Shown: piece after piece, positions 1 to 7,112 of the stretch | How positions within the stretch are numbered: position 1 is the first letter of the stretch | How the letters are laid out: the number at the start of each line of letters is the position of its first letter | Source of the DNA: Anaerolineae bacterium | GTDB lineage: Bacteria; Chloroflexota; Anaerolineae; Aggregatilineales; Phototrophicaceae | Direction of reading: 5' to 3' | Assembly (NCBI GenBank): GCA_028284565.1 | Contig: JANQRM010000206.1 | Span: 1-10,959, forward strand | Length of the DNA: 10,959 nucleotides | Notes under the pieces: model-generated | Database searches by the model: none | What the model saw: only the letters and a program-made list of their open reading frames with translations | Told to the model about the DNA's origin: nothing | Made by a program: the position numbers and the translations under genes

Positions 1-2
1 TG

Positions 3-413
3 GTGACATTGCTGAGCATGATAATTGGTTTTGACCGTGAACGTCATGAACGGACCGCTGGCTTGCGTACTCATATGCTTGTTGGGGTGGGAGCATTTCT
101 GTTTACGATTTTTTCTCAATTTGGCTTTGCAAGTGGTGATCCTTCTCGTGTGGCTTCTAATGTTGTGACTGGAATCGGCTTTTTAGGTGCTGGAACCATT
201 ATCCGTCATCGAGGCAACATCTATGGACTGACAACAGCGGCAAGTATCTGGGTCACGGCGGCAGTAGGAATGGCAGTGGGAATTGGTGCGTGGTTTATTG
301 CGATTATCTCGACTATCTTAATCTGGTTTATCTTGGCAGTCTTGAGGCGAGTAGAACCCCTTAGGGAAGAACATCGAGAGGAGACAAATATCCCCTCTCT
401 TGAAGATATATAA
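3..413 (+). CDS. MgtC/SapB family inner-membrane protein, 3' part (5' end outside window)
   Basis: This is the C-terminal 136 residues or so of an MgtC/SapB-type integral membrane protein. The family signatures are visible in order: G-F-D-R-E-R-H-E-R near the start, the A-G-L-R-T-H-M turn, the V-V-T-G-I-G-F-L-G-A-G-T segment, and G-L-T-T-A-A-S-I-W-V-T-A-A-V-G. Three to four hydrophobic helices follow each other, and a short charged cytoplasmic tail ends the protein. A GTG at position 3 is in frame, but family members usually have about 10-15 more hydrophobic residues before G-x-x-R-E, so the true start is probably off the left edge. MgtC proteins are linked to growth at low magnesium and, in some species, to control of the F-type ATPase; the substrate of this one cannot be told. 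The stop lies two bases from the stop of the convergent aminopeptidase gene, with no clear terminator between them. Confidence 0.9.
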   Translation: MTLLSMIIGFDRERHERTAGLRTHMLVGVGAFLFTIFSQFGFASGDPSRVASNVVTGIGFLGAGTIIRHRGNIYGLTTAASIWVTAAVGMAVGIGAWFIAIISTILIWFILAVLRRVEPLREEHREETNIPSLEDI

Positions 414-415
414 TG

Positions 416-1519
416 TTAGACTGTGAATTCACCGTTTTTATAGAATAATTCGCCATCTGCGAGAATTTCACTGTTCTCGCGCATGTCACAAATCATGTCC
501 CAATGAACGACACTTTTATTCTTACTTCCGGTTTCGGGGTAGCCCATACCGATTGCCATGTGAATTGTCCCACCGATTTTCTCATCATAGAGAATACTGC
601 CTGTGAATTGTTGGATGCCGAAATTCGTCCCAATGGCAAATTCGCCAAGATAACGTGAGCCTTCATCTGTGTCGAGTTGCGCTTGAAGGAGTTCGTCATT
701 TTGTTCCGCAGAAGCCTCAACGACCTTGCCTTCCTCAAATTTCAGTTCAATACCTGCGACAGCGCGACCACCGACGATAGATGGATAGTCAAAACGTACC
801 CAGCCATTCACAGAGTCCTCGATAGGACCTGTGAAAATCTCACCACTGGGCATATTCTTATGTCCATCACTGTTGATGAAGGTGCGTCCATCGATTGAAA
901 GCGTCAAATCGACATTGGGACCTTGGCAACGGACTTCTTTTTTCCCCGCCAGCCAATTGACTTTGTGCTGTTGCATCTCGCTGATTTTTTGCCATTCAGC
1001 TACGGGGTCATCTTTATCGCAGAAACAAGCTCCATAGACAAAATCTTCATATTCTTCGAGACTCATGTTGGCTTCTTGTGCGCCACCTTCTGTCGGGAAG
1101 CGTGTCCCCACCCATTTGAATTCATTGCGAGCAGAACGTTCTAAGCGTGTTTTGAGCAAAGGACCTTGAGCTGTGCGGTACTGTTGCATTCGCTTACCCG
1201 GAATATTGGTCATTGCGCGAGTATTCTCTGGGGCAAGGGCGCGGATATACACATCGGCTTCTTCAACATACAACTTCATTGAGGGATCAACCCAATTCAT
1301 TTGCTCGTCGCTGGCTTCTCGTAAGAAGGTTCTCAGCATTGCCTCATCACTCAGCATTAGTGTGGGGTGACCACCTGCTTCTAGCACTTGGATATACACT
1401 TGGCGAAGCAAGGGAAGCGCACCAACATCCCCCAAGATTCCAACCCATTCCCCCGGTTGAACTTCAGTTGAATAATTCACCAATAAATTCGCCAGACGTT
1501 GCAACCGAATGTCGCTCAT
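416..1519 (-). CDS. M29-family metallo-aminopeptidase (AmpS/AmpT/PepS-like)
   Basis: This is a cytoplasmic leucyl-type aminopeptidase of peptidase family M29, which removes N-terminal residues from peptides using two metal ions. With the start at 1519 it has 367 residues, close to the family norm of 360-415. All six expected metal-site residues are visible: E227 (in M-P-S-G-E), E293 (in L-G-E-F), H320 (in G-T-I-H-M), Y327 (in G-M-G-Y), and H339 and D341 (in V-V-H-W-D-M). The reading frame also allows GTG at 1522. However, the Shine-Dalgarno AGGAG is only 3 bases from that GTG and 6 bases from the ATG at 1519, so I prefer ATG. The SD overlaps the TAG stop of an upstream M29 remnant, which suggests the gene was once translationally coupled to a tandem paralogue. 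No clear promoter is visible; the upstream tpx gene ends in a terminator, so a promoter within 1530-1610 or read-through is needed. Confidence 0.95.
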   Translation of the reverse strand: MSDIRLQRLANLLVNYSTEVQPGEWVGILGDVGALPLLRQVYIQVLEAGGHPTLMLSDEAMLRTFLREASDEQMNWVDPSMKLYVEEADVYIRALAPENTRAMTNIPGKRMQQYRTAQGPLLKTRLERSARNEFKWVGTRFPTEGGAQEANMSLEEYEDFVYGACFCDKDDPVAEWQKISEMQQHKVNWLAGKKEVRCQGPNVDLTLSIDGRTFINSDGHKNMPSGEIFTGPIEDSVNGWVRFDYPSIVGGRAVAGIELKFEEGKVVEASAEQNDELLQAQLDTDEGSRYLGEFAIGTNFGIQQFTGSILYDEKIGGTIHMAIGMGYPETGSKNKSVVHWDMICDMRENSEILADGELFYKNGEFTV

Positions 1520-1528
1520 CACTTGCTC

Positions 1529-1600
1529 CTAAACTACAAACTCGCCATTTTGATAAAATAATTCGTCATCGACACAAATCTCGATAGCTTCAGTATTTTC
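1529..1600 (-). pseudogene. Remnant of a second M29 aminopeptidase (C-terminal stub)
   Basis: Read leftward, this stretch encodes E-N-T-E-A-I-E-I-C-V-D-D-E-L-F-Y-Q-N-G-E-F-V-V and then a TAG stop at 1529-1531. It matches the C-terminus of the adjacent intact aminopeptidase (E-N-S-E-I-L-A-D-G-E-L-F-Y-K-N-G-E-F-T-V): 10 of the last 13 residues are identical, there is one small insertion, and most base differences fall at third codon positions. Upstream of about 1600 the frame reads L-F-L-L-F-L and no longer resembles the family (the H-W-D metal motif should be there), and it then runs into the tpx terminator. It is therefore the tail of a tandem paralogue whose body has been deleted. No start codon or body remains, so it is not expected to make a protein. 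Confidence 0.75.
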
Positions 1601-1610
1601 CAAAAACAGT

Positions 1611-1636
1611 AAAAAGAGCGCAAATTCAATGCGCCC
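1611..1636 (-). terminator. Rho-independent terminator of the tpx gene
   Basis: On the minus strand, GGGCGCA and TGCGCTC form a 7-bp stem (one G-U pair) around a 7-base loop (stem-loop at 1616-1636), followed directly by TTTTT at 1615-1611. It begins 19 bases after the tpx stop codon, the expected place. It separates tpx transcription from the aminopeptidase remnant and gene downstream. Confidence 0.8.
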
Positions 1637-1655
1637 TTGATGATGATTCCAGAAC

Positions 1656-2165
1656 CTAAACCAACTCTTGGACTTTGCTCAACGCGGCGAGGAAATTCAC
1701 TTCATTTCCAATGACAGGCACGTATTCGGTATGTTGTACAACGTTGTTCTGGTCTAGGACAAATACAGCTCGTTGGCAGACACGCCAATCTGTATCGTGT
1801 ACACCGTAATCGTCCGCAAATATCATATCCTTATAGGTGCTAAGGGTTTCTGTATTTTCGATACCTTCATTCCCACAGTAGCGTTTGAGTGCAAAAGGCG
1901 TATCGGCACTTACCGTCAAGACAGCCACTTTATCGCCAAAATTAGCGGCTTCCTCATTGAACCGATGGGTTTGTGCGGAGCAAACTCCAGTGTCAATTGA
2001 GGGAATGACACTCAGAACCTTTACTTTCCCATCGTAGTCAGACAATGTTTTGGAAATAAAATTTGTAGCAACCAAAGTAAAATCAGGGGCTTGTTGCCCA
2101 ACTTCTAGCATTTCACCTTGTACATGATGTTCGTTATCGCCAACTTTCATACCCGGACGTGCCAT
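1656..2165 (-). CDS. tpx: Thiol peroxidase (atypical 2-Cys peroxiredoxin, Tpx)
   Basis: This protein reduces hydrogen peroxide and organic hydroperoxides in the cytoplasm, normally recycled by thioredoxin. Its 169 residues are the usual Tpx length. The peroxidatic cysteine is C62 in the motif P-S-I-D-T-G-V-C, with T59 in the T-x-x-C position. The resolving cysteine is C97 in R-Y-C-G-N-E-G, which is the Tpx-type position, and R132 (C-Q-R-A-V-F-V-L-D) is the conserved arginine. A third cysteine, C130, lies two residues before it. The ATG at 2165 is well supported by AAGGAG seven bases upstream. The gene is single, with its own terminator at 1611-1636, and is divergent from the DM13-domain gene across 130 bases. 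E. coli Tpx has the same active-site layout, so I use the symbol with good confidence. Confidence 0.95.
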   Translation of the reverse strand: MARPGMKVGDNEHHVQGEMLEVGQQAPDFTLVATNFISKTLSDYDGKVKVLSVIPSIDTGVCSAQTHRFNEEAANFGDKVAVLTVSADTPFALKRYCGNEGIENTETLSTYKDMIFADDYGVHDTDWRVCQRAVFVLDQNNVVQHTEYVPVIGNEVNFLAALSKVQELV

Positions 2166-2235
2166 AGGGTGTCTCCTTATTCATGAAAGAACCTGTTAAG
2201 ATAGTGGTTACTGAGAAGAAATGTCTCTCGCCTAG

Positions 2236-2265
2236 ATTATTAGCATGAAATCGCACTGGAAACAA
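2236..2265 (-). promoter_or_regulatory. Possible sigma70-type promoter for tpx
   Basis: On the minus strand, TTGTTT (2265-2260) and AATAAT (2241-2236) are separated by 18 bases. The -10 matches consensus at 5 of 6 positions but the -35 at only 3 of 6. The leader to the tpx ATG would be about 60 bases. I see no equally good element for the divergent DM13 gene in the same gap. Confidence 0.3.
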
Positions 2266-2295
2266 CAATCAATTCACTAAACCGAAAGGATAATC

Positions 2296-2940
2296 ATGTC
2301 TCGAAATCGTATCATCATTGCTATTGTTCTTGTCATTGTTGGGGTCATTGTCACCTCTCCACTATGGACACCCTATTTCCGGGAGGATGTTGTGGATGAA
2401 GCCTTCCCCGGGCTTACAGATGCTCAACGCGATGGAATCCGCGAGATGCCAGAGGAACAACGCGATACACTCATTGCAATGGTCGATGAAAATGCAGAGA
2501 TGGCAGAAGACACTGCTGTATCACAACTCGAAGACCCAGTTACTGTTCCAGAAGATGAACAAGCAATGCCAGAAAACATGCCTGATGAACCTGTTATTCT
2601 GGGAATGGGATCATTCGTGGAGATTGATGTGGTTCATAGTGCAGAAGGTTCAGCAACATTCTATGAGGTAGACGGTGAAACGGTTGTCCGCTTTGAAGAT
2701 TTCCGTTCAACTAATGGACCGCAATTGCATGTTTATTTGTCAAAAGACCCGATGCCCACACTGCTGGGTGGAATTGGTGAAGGTGCGATTGATTTAGGTC
2801 CATTAAAAGGGAATGTCGGGAATCAGAATTACTTCGTGCCAGAAGATGTCGATATTTCAGAGTACAACAGCGTTGTAATTTACTGTGTGCCTTTCAATGT
2901 GGTCTTTAGTTATGCAACCTATAACGATACCGTCGGATAA
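2296..2940 (+). CDS. Membrane-anchored DM13-domain protein
   Basis: This protein of 214 residues has one N-terminal hydrophobic helix (about residues 5-22, after a short basic M-S-R-N-R start), then an acidic, proline-containing linker (about 30-100), then a DM13 domain (about 104-208). The domain shows G-S-F at its start, V-V-H-S-A-E-G-S-A, an F-E-D-F strand, N-G-P-Q-L-H-V-Y-L-S, L-K-G-N-V-G-N-Q-N-Y and V-V-I-Y-C-V-P-F-N-V-V-F, ending at the expected place. DM13 domains have been proposed to be electron-transfer or redox modules with a nearly invariant cysteine; here that is C197, the only cysteine in the protein. The domain should lie outside the membrane. The start is supported by AAAGGA five bases before the ATG. 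The gene is divergent from tpx and ends five bases from the stop of the convergent amidohydrolase gene. A specific function cannot be assigned. Confidence 0.85.
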   Translation: MSRNRIIIAIVLVIVGVIVTSPLWTPYFREDVVDEAFPGLTDAQRDGIREMPEEQRDTLIAMVDENAEMAEDTAVSQLEDPVTVPEDEQAMPENMPDEPVILGMGSFVEIDVVHSAEGSATFYEVDGETVVRFEDFRSTNGPQLHVYLSKDPMPTLLGGIGEGAIDLGPLKGNVGNQNYFVPEDVDISEYNSVVIYCVPFNVVFSYATYNDTVG

Positions 2941-2945
2941 AGAAA

Positions 2946-4553
2946 TTAATCTAGCCCACCATATCGCCATTCGCCGTTGACCATTGTGGCAATCACTTGC
3001 ACCTTGAGCAATTGGGATGGTGATATGGTAAATAGATCTTGGTCCAGCACAACCAAATCTGCCAAGTAGTCTTTTGATATACGCCCCAAGCGGTCTTCCA
3101 TATTTGCGGCATAGGCAGGTCCGGTAGTAAAGCCAGCAATGGCTTCCTCTAACGTGATTTTTGCGTCGGGATACCAACCATCTGGTGACGGTGAACCATC
3201 CGCACGTTGGCGGGTTACGGCGGCATGAATTCCTTTTAGCGGGTCGAAGGGGTCAATCGGTGCATCCGAACCAAACGCAACCACAACACCTTGATCGAGT
3301 TGCACACGTGGATTGTAGGCAAATTTAGAACGTTCTCCCCAATAAGCGTCTGCCATTTCATAATCTGATGTCGCGTGGATGGGTTGCATGGACGCAATAA
3401 TATTAAGTTTAGCAAGCCGATGTAAATCGTTTGAGTGAACAATTTGAACATGCTCAATACGATGACGATGAGTATCCGACAATTCGCCGTGCGAGAGTTC
3501 ATCTTGTCGTATCGATTCAAATACATCAAGAACATCATGCACAGCACGGTCACCAATGGCGTGAACGGTGGAAGGTAATCCAGCGTGACTTGCCGTACTT
3601 ACAAGGTCAAGTATTTCTTCTTTGTCAAGAACAGCAATCCCATAATTGTCTGGTTCACCTTTATAAGGTTCGACCATAAGAGCTGTTCTTTGACCTAATG
3701 CACCATCTGCAAAGAGCTTCAAGCCACCAAAGCGAATCCAATCATCTCCATAGCCACCGCGAATGCCGAGTTCTAGGGCGTGTGGCAACCAATCCTTGTT
3801 GATTTGCTTTAGTACACGGATTTCAAGGTCGCCCCATTCGCGTAAGAGTTGCAATGCTTTGAAACAAGATGGATTGTCGAAGTCATGAATTCCCGTCAAT
3901 CCCTGTGATAAAGCTAAGCGTTGTGCTTCCAGCATCATATCTGCCAGATGTGTTGTATCTGGCTCAGGAACTTGTGAAGCCACCAAACCAATCGCTGTTT
4001 CAAACAATAATCCTGTTGGTTCGCCCGAATCATCTCGGACAATTCTTCCGCCTTCTGGGTCGGGTGTATCGGCAGTGATCCCGCATTGTTTTAAGGCAAC
4101 ACTATTTACCCAAGCCGCATGACCACTTTTGGCTTGGAGGATCATGGGATGTTGGTTTGTGATGGGGTCTAAATCTGCTTTCGAGGGAAAGGCTTTATTA
4201 TCCCACAAATCTTGCAACCAACCACGACCTTGTACCCATTGATTGACTCCCGTTTCATTCACACGTTGACGAACTCGTTCTATGGCTTCTTGTTTACTTG
4301 GGACTTCAAACAAATCAACTGTGTGAAGTGAACGCGACACCCACTCCCAATGGATATGAGCATCCGTTAAGCCGGGAATCACAGTCTTACCGTCTAAATT
4401 ATCTTTCTGGGTATGAGCATTGGCTAGTGGCAGAATGTTATCATCTGAGCCAATCGCAACAATACGCCCGTAACTGATGGCAATCGCAGAAACTTGTGAA
4501 CGTTGAGGGTCTTGCGTGAAAATTTTGCCGTTAAATAAGATGCGATCAATCAT
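2946..4553 (-). CDS. YtcJ-like metal-dependent amidohydrolase (Amidohydro_3 family)
   Basis: This is a 535-residue member of the amidohydrolase superfamily, YtcJ/Amidohydro_3 type, which hydrolyses amide or related bonds in small molecules. The metal-binding residues are all present: H66 and H68 in D-A-H-I-H-W, K279 in G-G-L-K-L-F-A-D-G-A, H331 in H-A-I-G-D-R-A, H368 in R-I-E-H-V-Q and D430 in A-F-G-S-D-A-P. The N-terminal beta-sandwich strands (I-L-F-N-G-K-I-F-T) and the C-terminal part (Y-L-A-D-L-V-V-L-D) are intact, and the length is typical. No signal peptide is visible, so it should be cytoplasmic. The first 8 bases overlap the end of the PfkB-kinase gene, which suggests translational coupling, and it is the last gene of the rpmH operon. 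The substrate is unknown, since this family covers formamides, hydrolysable xenobiotics and many unassigned enzymes. Confidence 0.9.
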   Translation of the reverse strand: MIDRILFNGKIFTQDPQRSQVSAIAISYGRIVAIGSDDNILPLANAHTQKDNLDGKTVIPGLTDAHIHWEWVSRSLHTVDLFEVPSKQEAIERVRQRVNETGVNQWVQGRGWLQDLWDNKAFPSKADLDPITNQHPMILQAKSGHAAWVNSVALKQCGITADTPDPEGGRIVRDDSGEPTGLLFETAIGLVASQVPEPDTTHLADMMLEAQRLALSQGLTGIHDFDNPSCFKALQLLREWGDLEIRVLKQINKDWLPHALELGIRGGYGDDWIRFGGLKLFADGALGQRTALMVEPYKGEPDNYGIAVLDKEEILDLVSTASHAGLPSTVHAIGDRAVHDVLDVFESIRQDELSHGELSDTHRHRIEHVQIVHSNDLHRLAKLNIIASMQPIHATSDYEMADAYWGERSKFAYNPRVQLDQGVVVAFGSDAPIDPFDPLKGIHAAVTRQRADGSPSPDGWYPDAKITLEEAIAGFTTGPAYAANMEDRLGRISKDYLADLVVLDQDLFTISPSQLLKVQVIATMVNGEWRYGGLD

Positions 4554-5400
4554 TTTTATGATTTTTCAGAATGGCATCAATCGTTGCTTCGATTTCTTCA
4601 GGACGTGGCGCACTATCTAAACCAAATCGAGATACCGAATAGGATGCCAAATGCCCTGCAACTTTAGAAGCAAGATAAATGTTACCATCTAAACGCTCTA
4701 AACACGAAAAGAGAGAGGCAGCAAATACATCCCCTGCTCCTGTTAAATCAGAAACATCGACTTCTAGCGCGTCATAATGATATTCTTCGCCCGCATGATA
4801 ATAGTTGCCACCATTTCGCCCATTGGTGACAACTAAATTTTTCGCTACGGCGCGGAATTCAGCTTTGAGTTCTGGGGCATGAGCAACATCTTCTTCACTA
4901 AACACTACAAGGTCAACAGATTTAATAATATCTTCGTTAAACCAGCGTTTGAAACCAATACGACCATCCGCATCCCAACGACGCATCCAGCCTTGAGGAG
5001 TTATCATCACGGTTGCATCAGGAAATTTATAGGCGATTTCGGGGTCAACTTCATCGGTCAATGGCGCGAGATGGACGTATTTAGCAGATAACCAACCCAC
5101 TGGAATATCCTCGTACGACAGTTCACTTGCACGTTCACGAAGGTATTGAATCCGACCCTCTGGTGTGTAAATATTTTCATAGGTTGCTGATTCTTCTGCG
5201 GACTTAATCATCAAGTCAGCATAAGGCAACAATCCCTTAAGGATACCTTCATCAGGGCGTGCGCTGGTTAAGACACCAACGCGATGTCCAAAAGCATGAG
5301 CAACTATCGCAGAATAGGAAACAGTTCCACCTAAAACTCGCTGATCATCAACTAAATCCGCTGTCGCATGACCTATCAGCAAGTAATCGATTGTAGACAT
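4546..5400 (-). CDS. PfkB/ribokinase-family carbohydrate (or nucleoside) kinase
   Basis: The predicted enzyme, 284 residues long, transfers phosphate from ATP to a sugar, nucleoside or cyclitol. The C-terminal PfkB signature is clear: D-L-T-G-A-G-D-V-F-A-A-S, with D224 as the expected catalytic base and G221-A-G as the anion hole. The N-terminal G-G-T-V-S-Y-S-A (24-31) is the substrate-side glycine motif, and V-V-T-N-G-R-N-G-G (190-198) is the strand before the ATP site. The D-T-x-G-A-G-D consensus here has L at the second position. The protein is shorter than ribokinase (about 310) and lacks an obvious lid insert, so the substrate cannot be predicted. It starts 5 bases after the jag stop with no good Shine-Dalgarno, so coupled translation is likely, and its end overlaps the amidohydrolase gene by 8 bases. 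Confidence 0.9.
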   Translation of the reverse strand: MSTIDYLLIGHATADLVDDQRVLGGTVSYSAIVAHAFGHRVGVLTSARPDEGILKGLLPYADLMIKSAEESATYENIYTPEGRIQYLRERASELSYEDIPVGWLSAKYVHLAPLTDEVDPEIAYKFPDATVMITPQGWMRRWDADGRIGFKRWFNEDIIKSVDLVVFSEEDVAHAPELKAEFRAVAKNLVVTNGRNGGNYYHAGEEYHYDALEVDVSDLTGAGDVFAASLFSCLERLDGNIYLASKVAGHLASYSVSRFGLDSAPRPEEIEATIDAILKNHKND

Positions 5401-5405
5401 CGTGG

Positions 5406-6158
5406 TTAAACTGGAACGATAGTGACTTTACGCGACTTCCCATCACCAACACTGCGGGTTGTGACATCGTTTCTGTCTCGTAAAGTAAGATGAATAATCC
5501 GCCGTTCATTGGGAGGCATGGGTTCTAGGGTCATGGTTCTCCCCTGTTCACTGGCACGATCTGCCATACGCTTTGCCAACCCTCGCAAACGTTCAGAACG
5601 ACCCGCTTTATAACCATCCACATCGACAATGATGTTTGCTCGACGTTCTAATTCACGACTGGCAATGAGACGAACAATGTATTGAAGAGATGATAGTGTA
5701 TCGCCACGTCGTCCAATTAAGCGACGCATATTTTTGCCCGTGACATTGAGAATCCAATGTGTTTCTTCTTGATTGCCCATTGGCTCTGCACGAAGAATCG
5801 CAATATGGGTATCAAATTCCATATGGTCAAGGATTTCGTAAAGGATTTTGCGACTGACTAAGGCATCTTCGTCGGCTTCTTCATCTTCGACTTCGCGTGA
5901 AAATGGGATCCCAGCTTCATCATCGTCGTCATCATCATACGTGGGAATATTAAGTTCAGGTTCTTCTTCTGTTTCATTTCGCCGTCCGCCAATCATCACA
6001 AGGCGAACTCGAGCTTCTTTAGAGCCAAGACCAAACAGTCCGCGTGCTGGCTCTTCCAAAATCTCGACCATCACATCACCGGGTTTAGCATTTAATTGCT
6101 TTAAACCTGCTTCAATTGCATCTTCAACAGACGCACCAGTAATTTCAATTGTTTCCAT
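5406..6158 (-). CDS. khpB: Jag/KhpB RNA-binding protein (Jag-N, KH, R3H domains)
   Basis: This cytoplasmic protein of 250 residues has the three expected parts. The Jag-N domain (about 1-55) contains V-E-D-A-I-E-A-G-L and the R-G-L-F-G-L-G-S-K-E-A-R signature. A KH domain (about 100-178) carries the G-x-x-G loop I-G-R-R-G-D (148-153). An R3H domain (about 186-250) has the R-x-x-x-H motif at R219 and H223 (N-E-R-R-I-I-H). Between Jag-N and KH is an acidic low-complexity linker with six consecutive aspartates (75-80). KhpB/Jag proteins bind RNA and influence cell division and envelope growth in Firmicutes, and the gene is typically next to yidC, as here. The start ATG at 6158 has AAGGA about seven bases upstream. 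Gaps are 34 bases to yidC and 5 bases to the PfkB gene. Confidence 0.95.
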   Translation of the reverse strand: METIEITGASVEDAIEAGLKQLNAKPGDVMVEILEEPARGLFGLGSKEARVRLVMIGGRRNETEEEPELNIPTYDDDDDDEAGIPFSREVEDEEADEDALVSRKILYEILDHMEFDTHIAILRAEPMGNQEETHWILNVTGKNMRRLIGRRGDTLSSLQYIVRLIASRELERRANIIVDVDGYKAGRSERLRGLAKRMADRASEQGRTMTLEPMPPNERRIIHLTLRDRNDVTTRSVGDGKSRKVTIVPV

Positions 6159-6192
6159 TATAATTCCTTCTCGTGTGCCATCTCCCGTCAGG

Positions 6193-7086
6193 TTAAGATT
6201 TACGGGCTGATTTCGCTGTTTTTTTCGTTACTTGGCTTTCGTCTAACGTGATAGTTTCTTTGGCTTCCTCTGGTTGATTCCGGAAGAAGATTTTATCCAT
6301 CAATACTTTTCCTTGAGGGTGGTATTGGATGATTCCAACCAAGTTCGAGGTGATAAAATAAATTGATAAACCAACCGAAAAACTTAGTGAAAAGAAACCA
6401 AACATCAAGGGCATAATAGTTCCCATGGATTGAGTCATCGCTTGTGCTTGACTCGCAGGCTTTTTCTCTTCTTCTTTCTCTTTTTTCTTGGGTGCATTCG
6501 TATTGGTAATCTCGATACCACTGTCTTCTTTTTTGTTATTTCGTGTCATCGCCATGGTATAGCGTGATTGAATCCAAGATGTGACTAGAACCAATAATGG
6601 AATAACCAACGCGAAGGTGGGATTTTCTGTTGGCGGGAGCGTTAAATCAATGCCGAGCCATGTGTTTTGCAGAGGAATCAAGCCATCTAAGCCAGGTATC
6701 ATCAAACGTTGAGAGACATCCACCAATTCAAAAGGACTCGATGCCAAAGCGAAGTTAATTGCTTGATAAAACCCAATCAAAATCGGGAACTGAAGCAACA
6801 TGGGTAAACAACCACCTAATGGATTGACCCCATACTCCTTGTAAAGTTGCATCTGTGCTTGGGAAAGTTTCTCGCGGTCATTTTTGTACTTTTCCTTCAG
6901 CTTTTCCAGTTCAGGCTGAAGTTCTTGCATTTTCTTGCTGGATTCTTGAGATTTCGCAAACAATGGATAAGTCATCATCCGAATTACAATTGTCAAGACA
7001 ACAATTGCCAGTACAATGTCCTGCCCAACAATAGAATAGAAGAGCGTGAGGACGGTTACAAAAGGGTTAAGGATTAAATCCCACAT
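6193..7086 (-). CDS. yidC: YidC/Oxa1-family membrane protein insertase
   Basis: This is the membrane insertase that places proteins in the cytoplasmic membrane alone or with SecYEG. It has 297 residues and the short YidC/SpoIIIJ/Oxa1 core without the large periplasmic domain of proteobacterial YidC. The first helix (about 9-36) ends in V-I-R-M-M-T-Y-P-L, with R36 as the conserved arginine of the hydrophilic groove. The coiled-coil hairpin C1 region follows (about 44-85, K-K-M-Q-E-L-Q-P-E-L), then N-P-L-G-G-C-L-P-M-L-L-Q-F-P-I (about 88-102) and further helices at about 158-177 and 222-255. An unusual highly charged stretch lies at about 183-214, rich in lysine and glutamate. The tail after residue 256 is long and ends in basic residues, suited to ribosome contact. 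No signal peptidase II lipobox is seen. AGGAG lies 12 bases before the ATG, a long spacing. Confidence 0.95.
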   Translation of the reverse strand: MWDLILNPFVTVLTLFYSIVGQDIVLAIVVLTIVIRMMTYPLFAKSQESSKKMQELQPELEKLKEKYKNDREKLSQAQMQLYKEYGVNPLGGCLPMLLQFPILIGFYQAINFALASSPFELVDVSQRLMIPGLDGLIPLQNTWLGIDLTLPPTENPTFALVIPLLVLVTSWIQSRYTMAMTRNNKKEDSGIEITNTNAPKKKEKEEEKKPASQAQAMTQSMGTIMPLMFGFFSLSFSVGLSIYFITSNLVGIIQYHPQGKVLMDKIFFRNQPEEAKETITLDESQVTKKTAKSARKS

Positions 7087-7112
7087 ATTTAGTCGTTACT
7101 CCTTGAAGTCCG

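Noticed and set aside
376..399. Inverted repeat GAGAGG/CCTCTC near the mgtC-like stop
   Set aside because: Only 6 bp with a 12-base loop, inside coding sequence and not followed by a T-run, so not supported as a terminator.
1213..1587. Open frame of 124 codons on the plus strand within the aminopeptidase region
   Set aside because: It lies antisense to a well-supported M29 gene and shows no recognisable protein features.
5848..6210. Serine-rich open frame of about 120 codons on the plus strand
   Set aside because: It is the antisense of the acidic linker of Jag: Asp and Glu codons read backwards as Ser-rich sequence. No ribosome binding site or family similarity.
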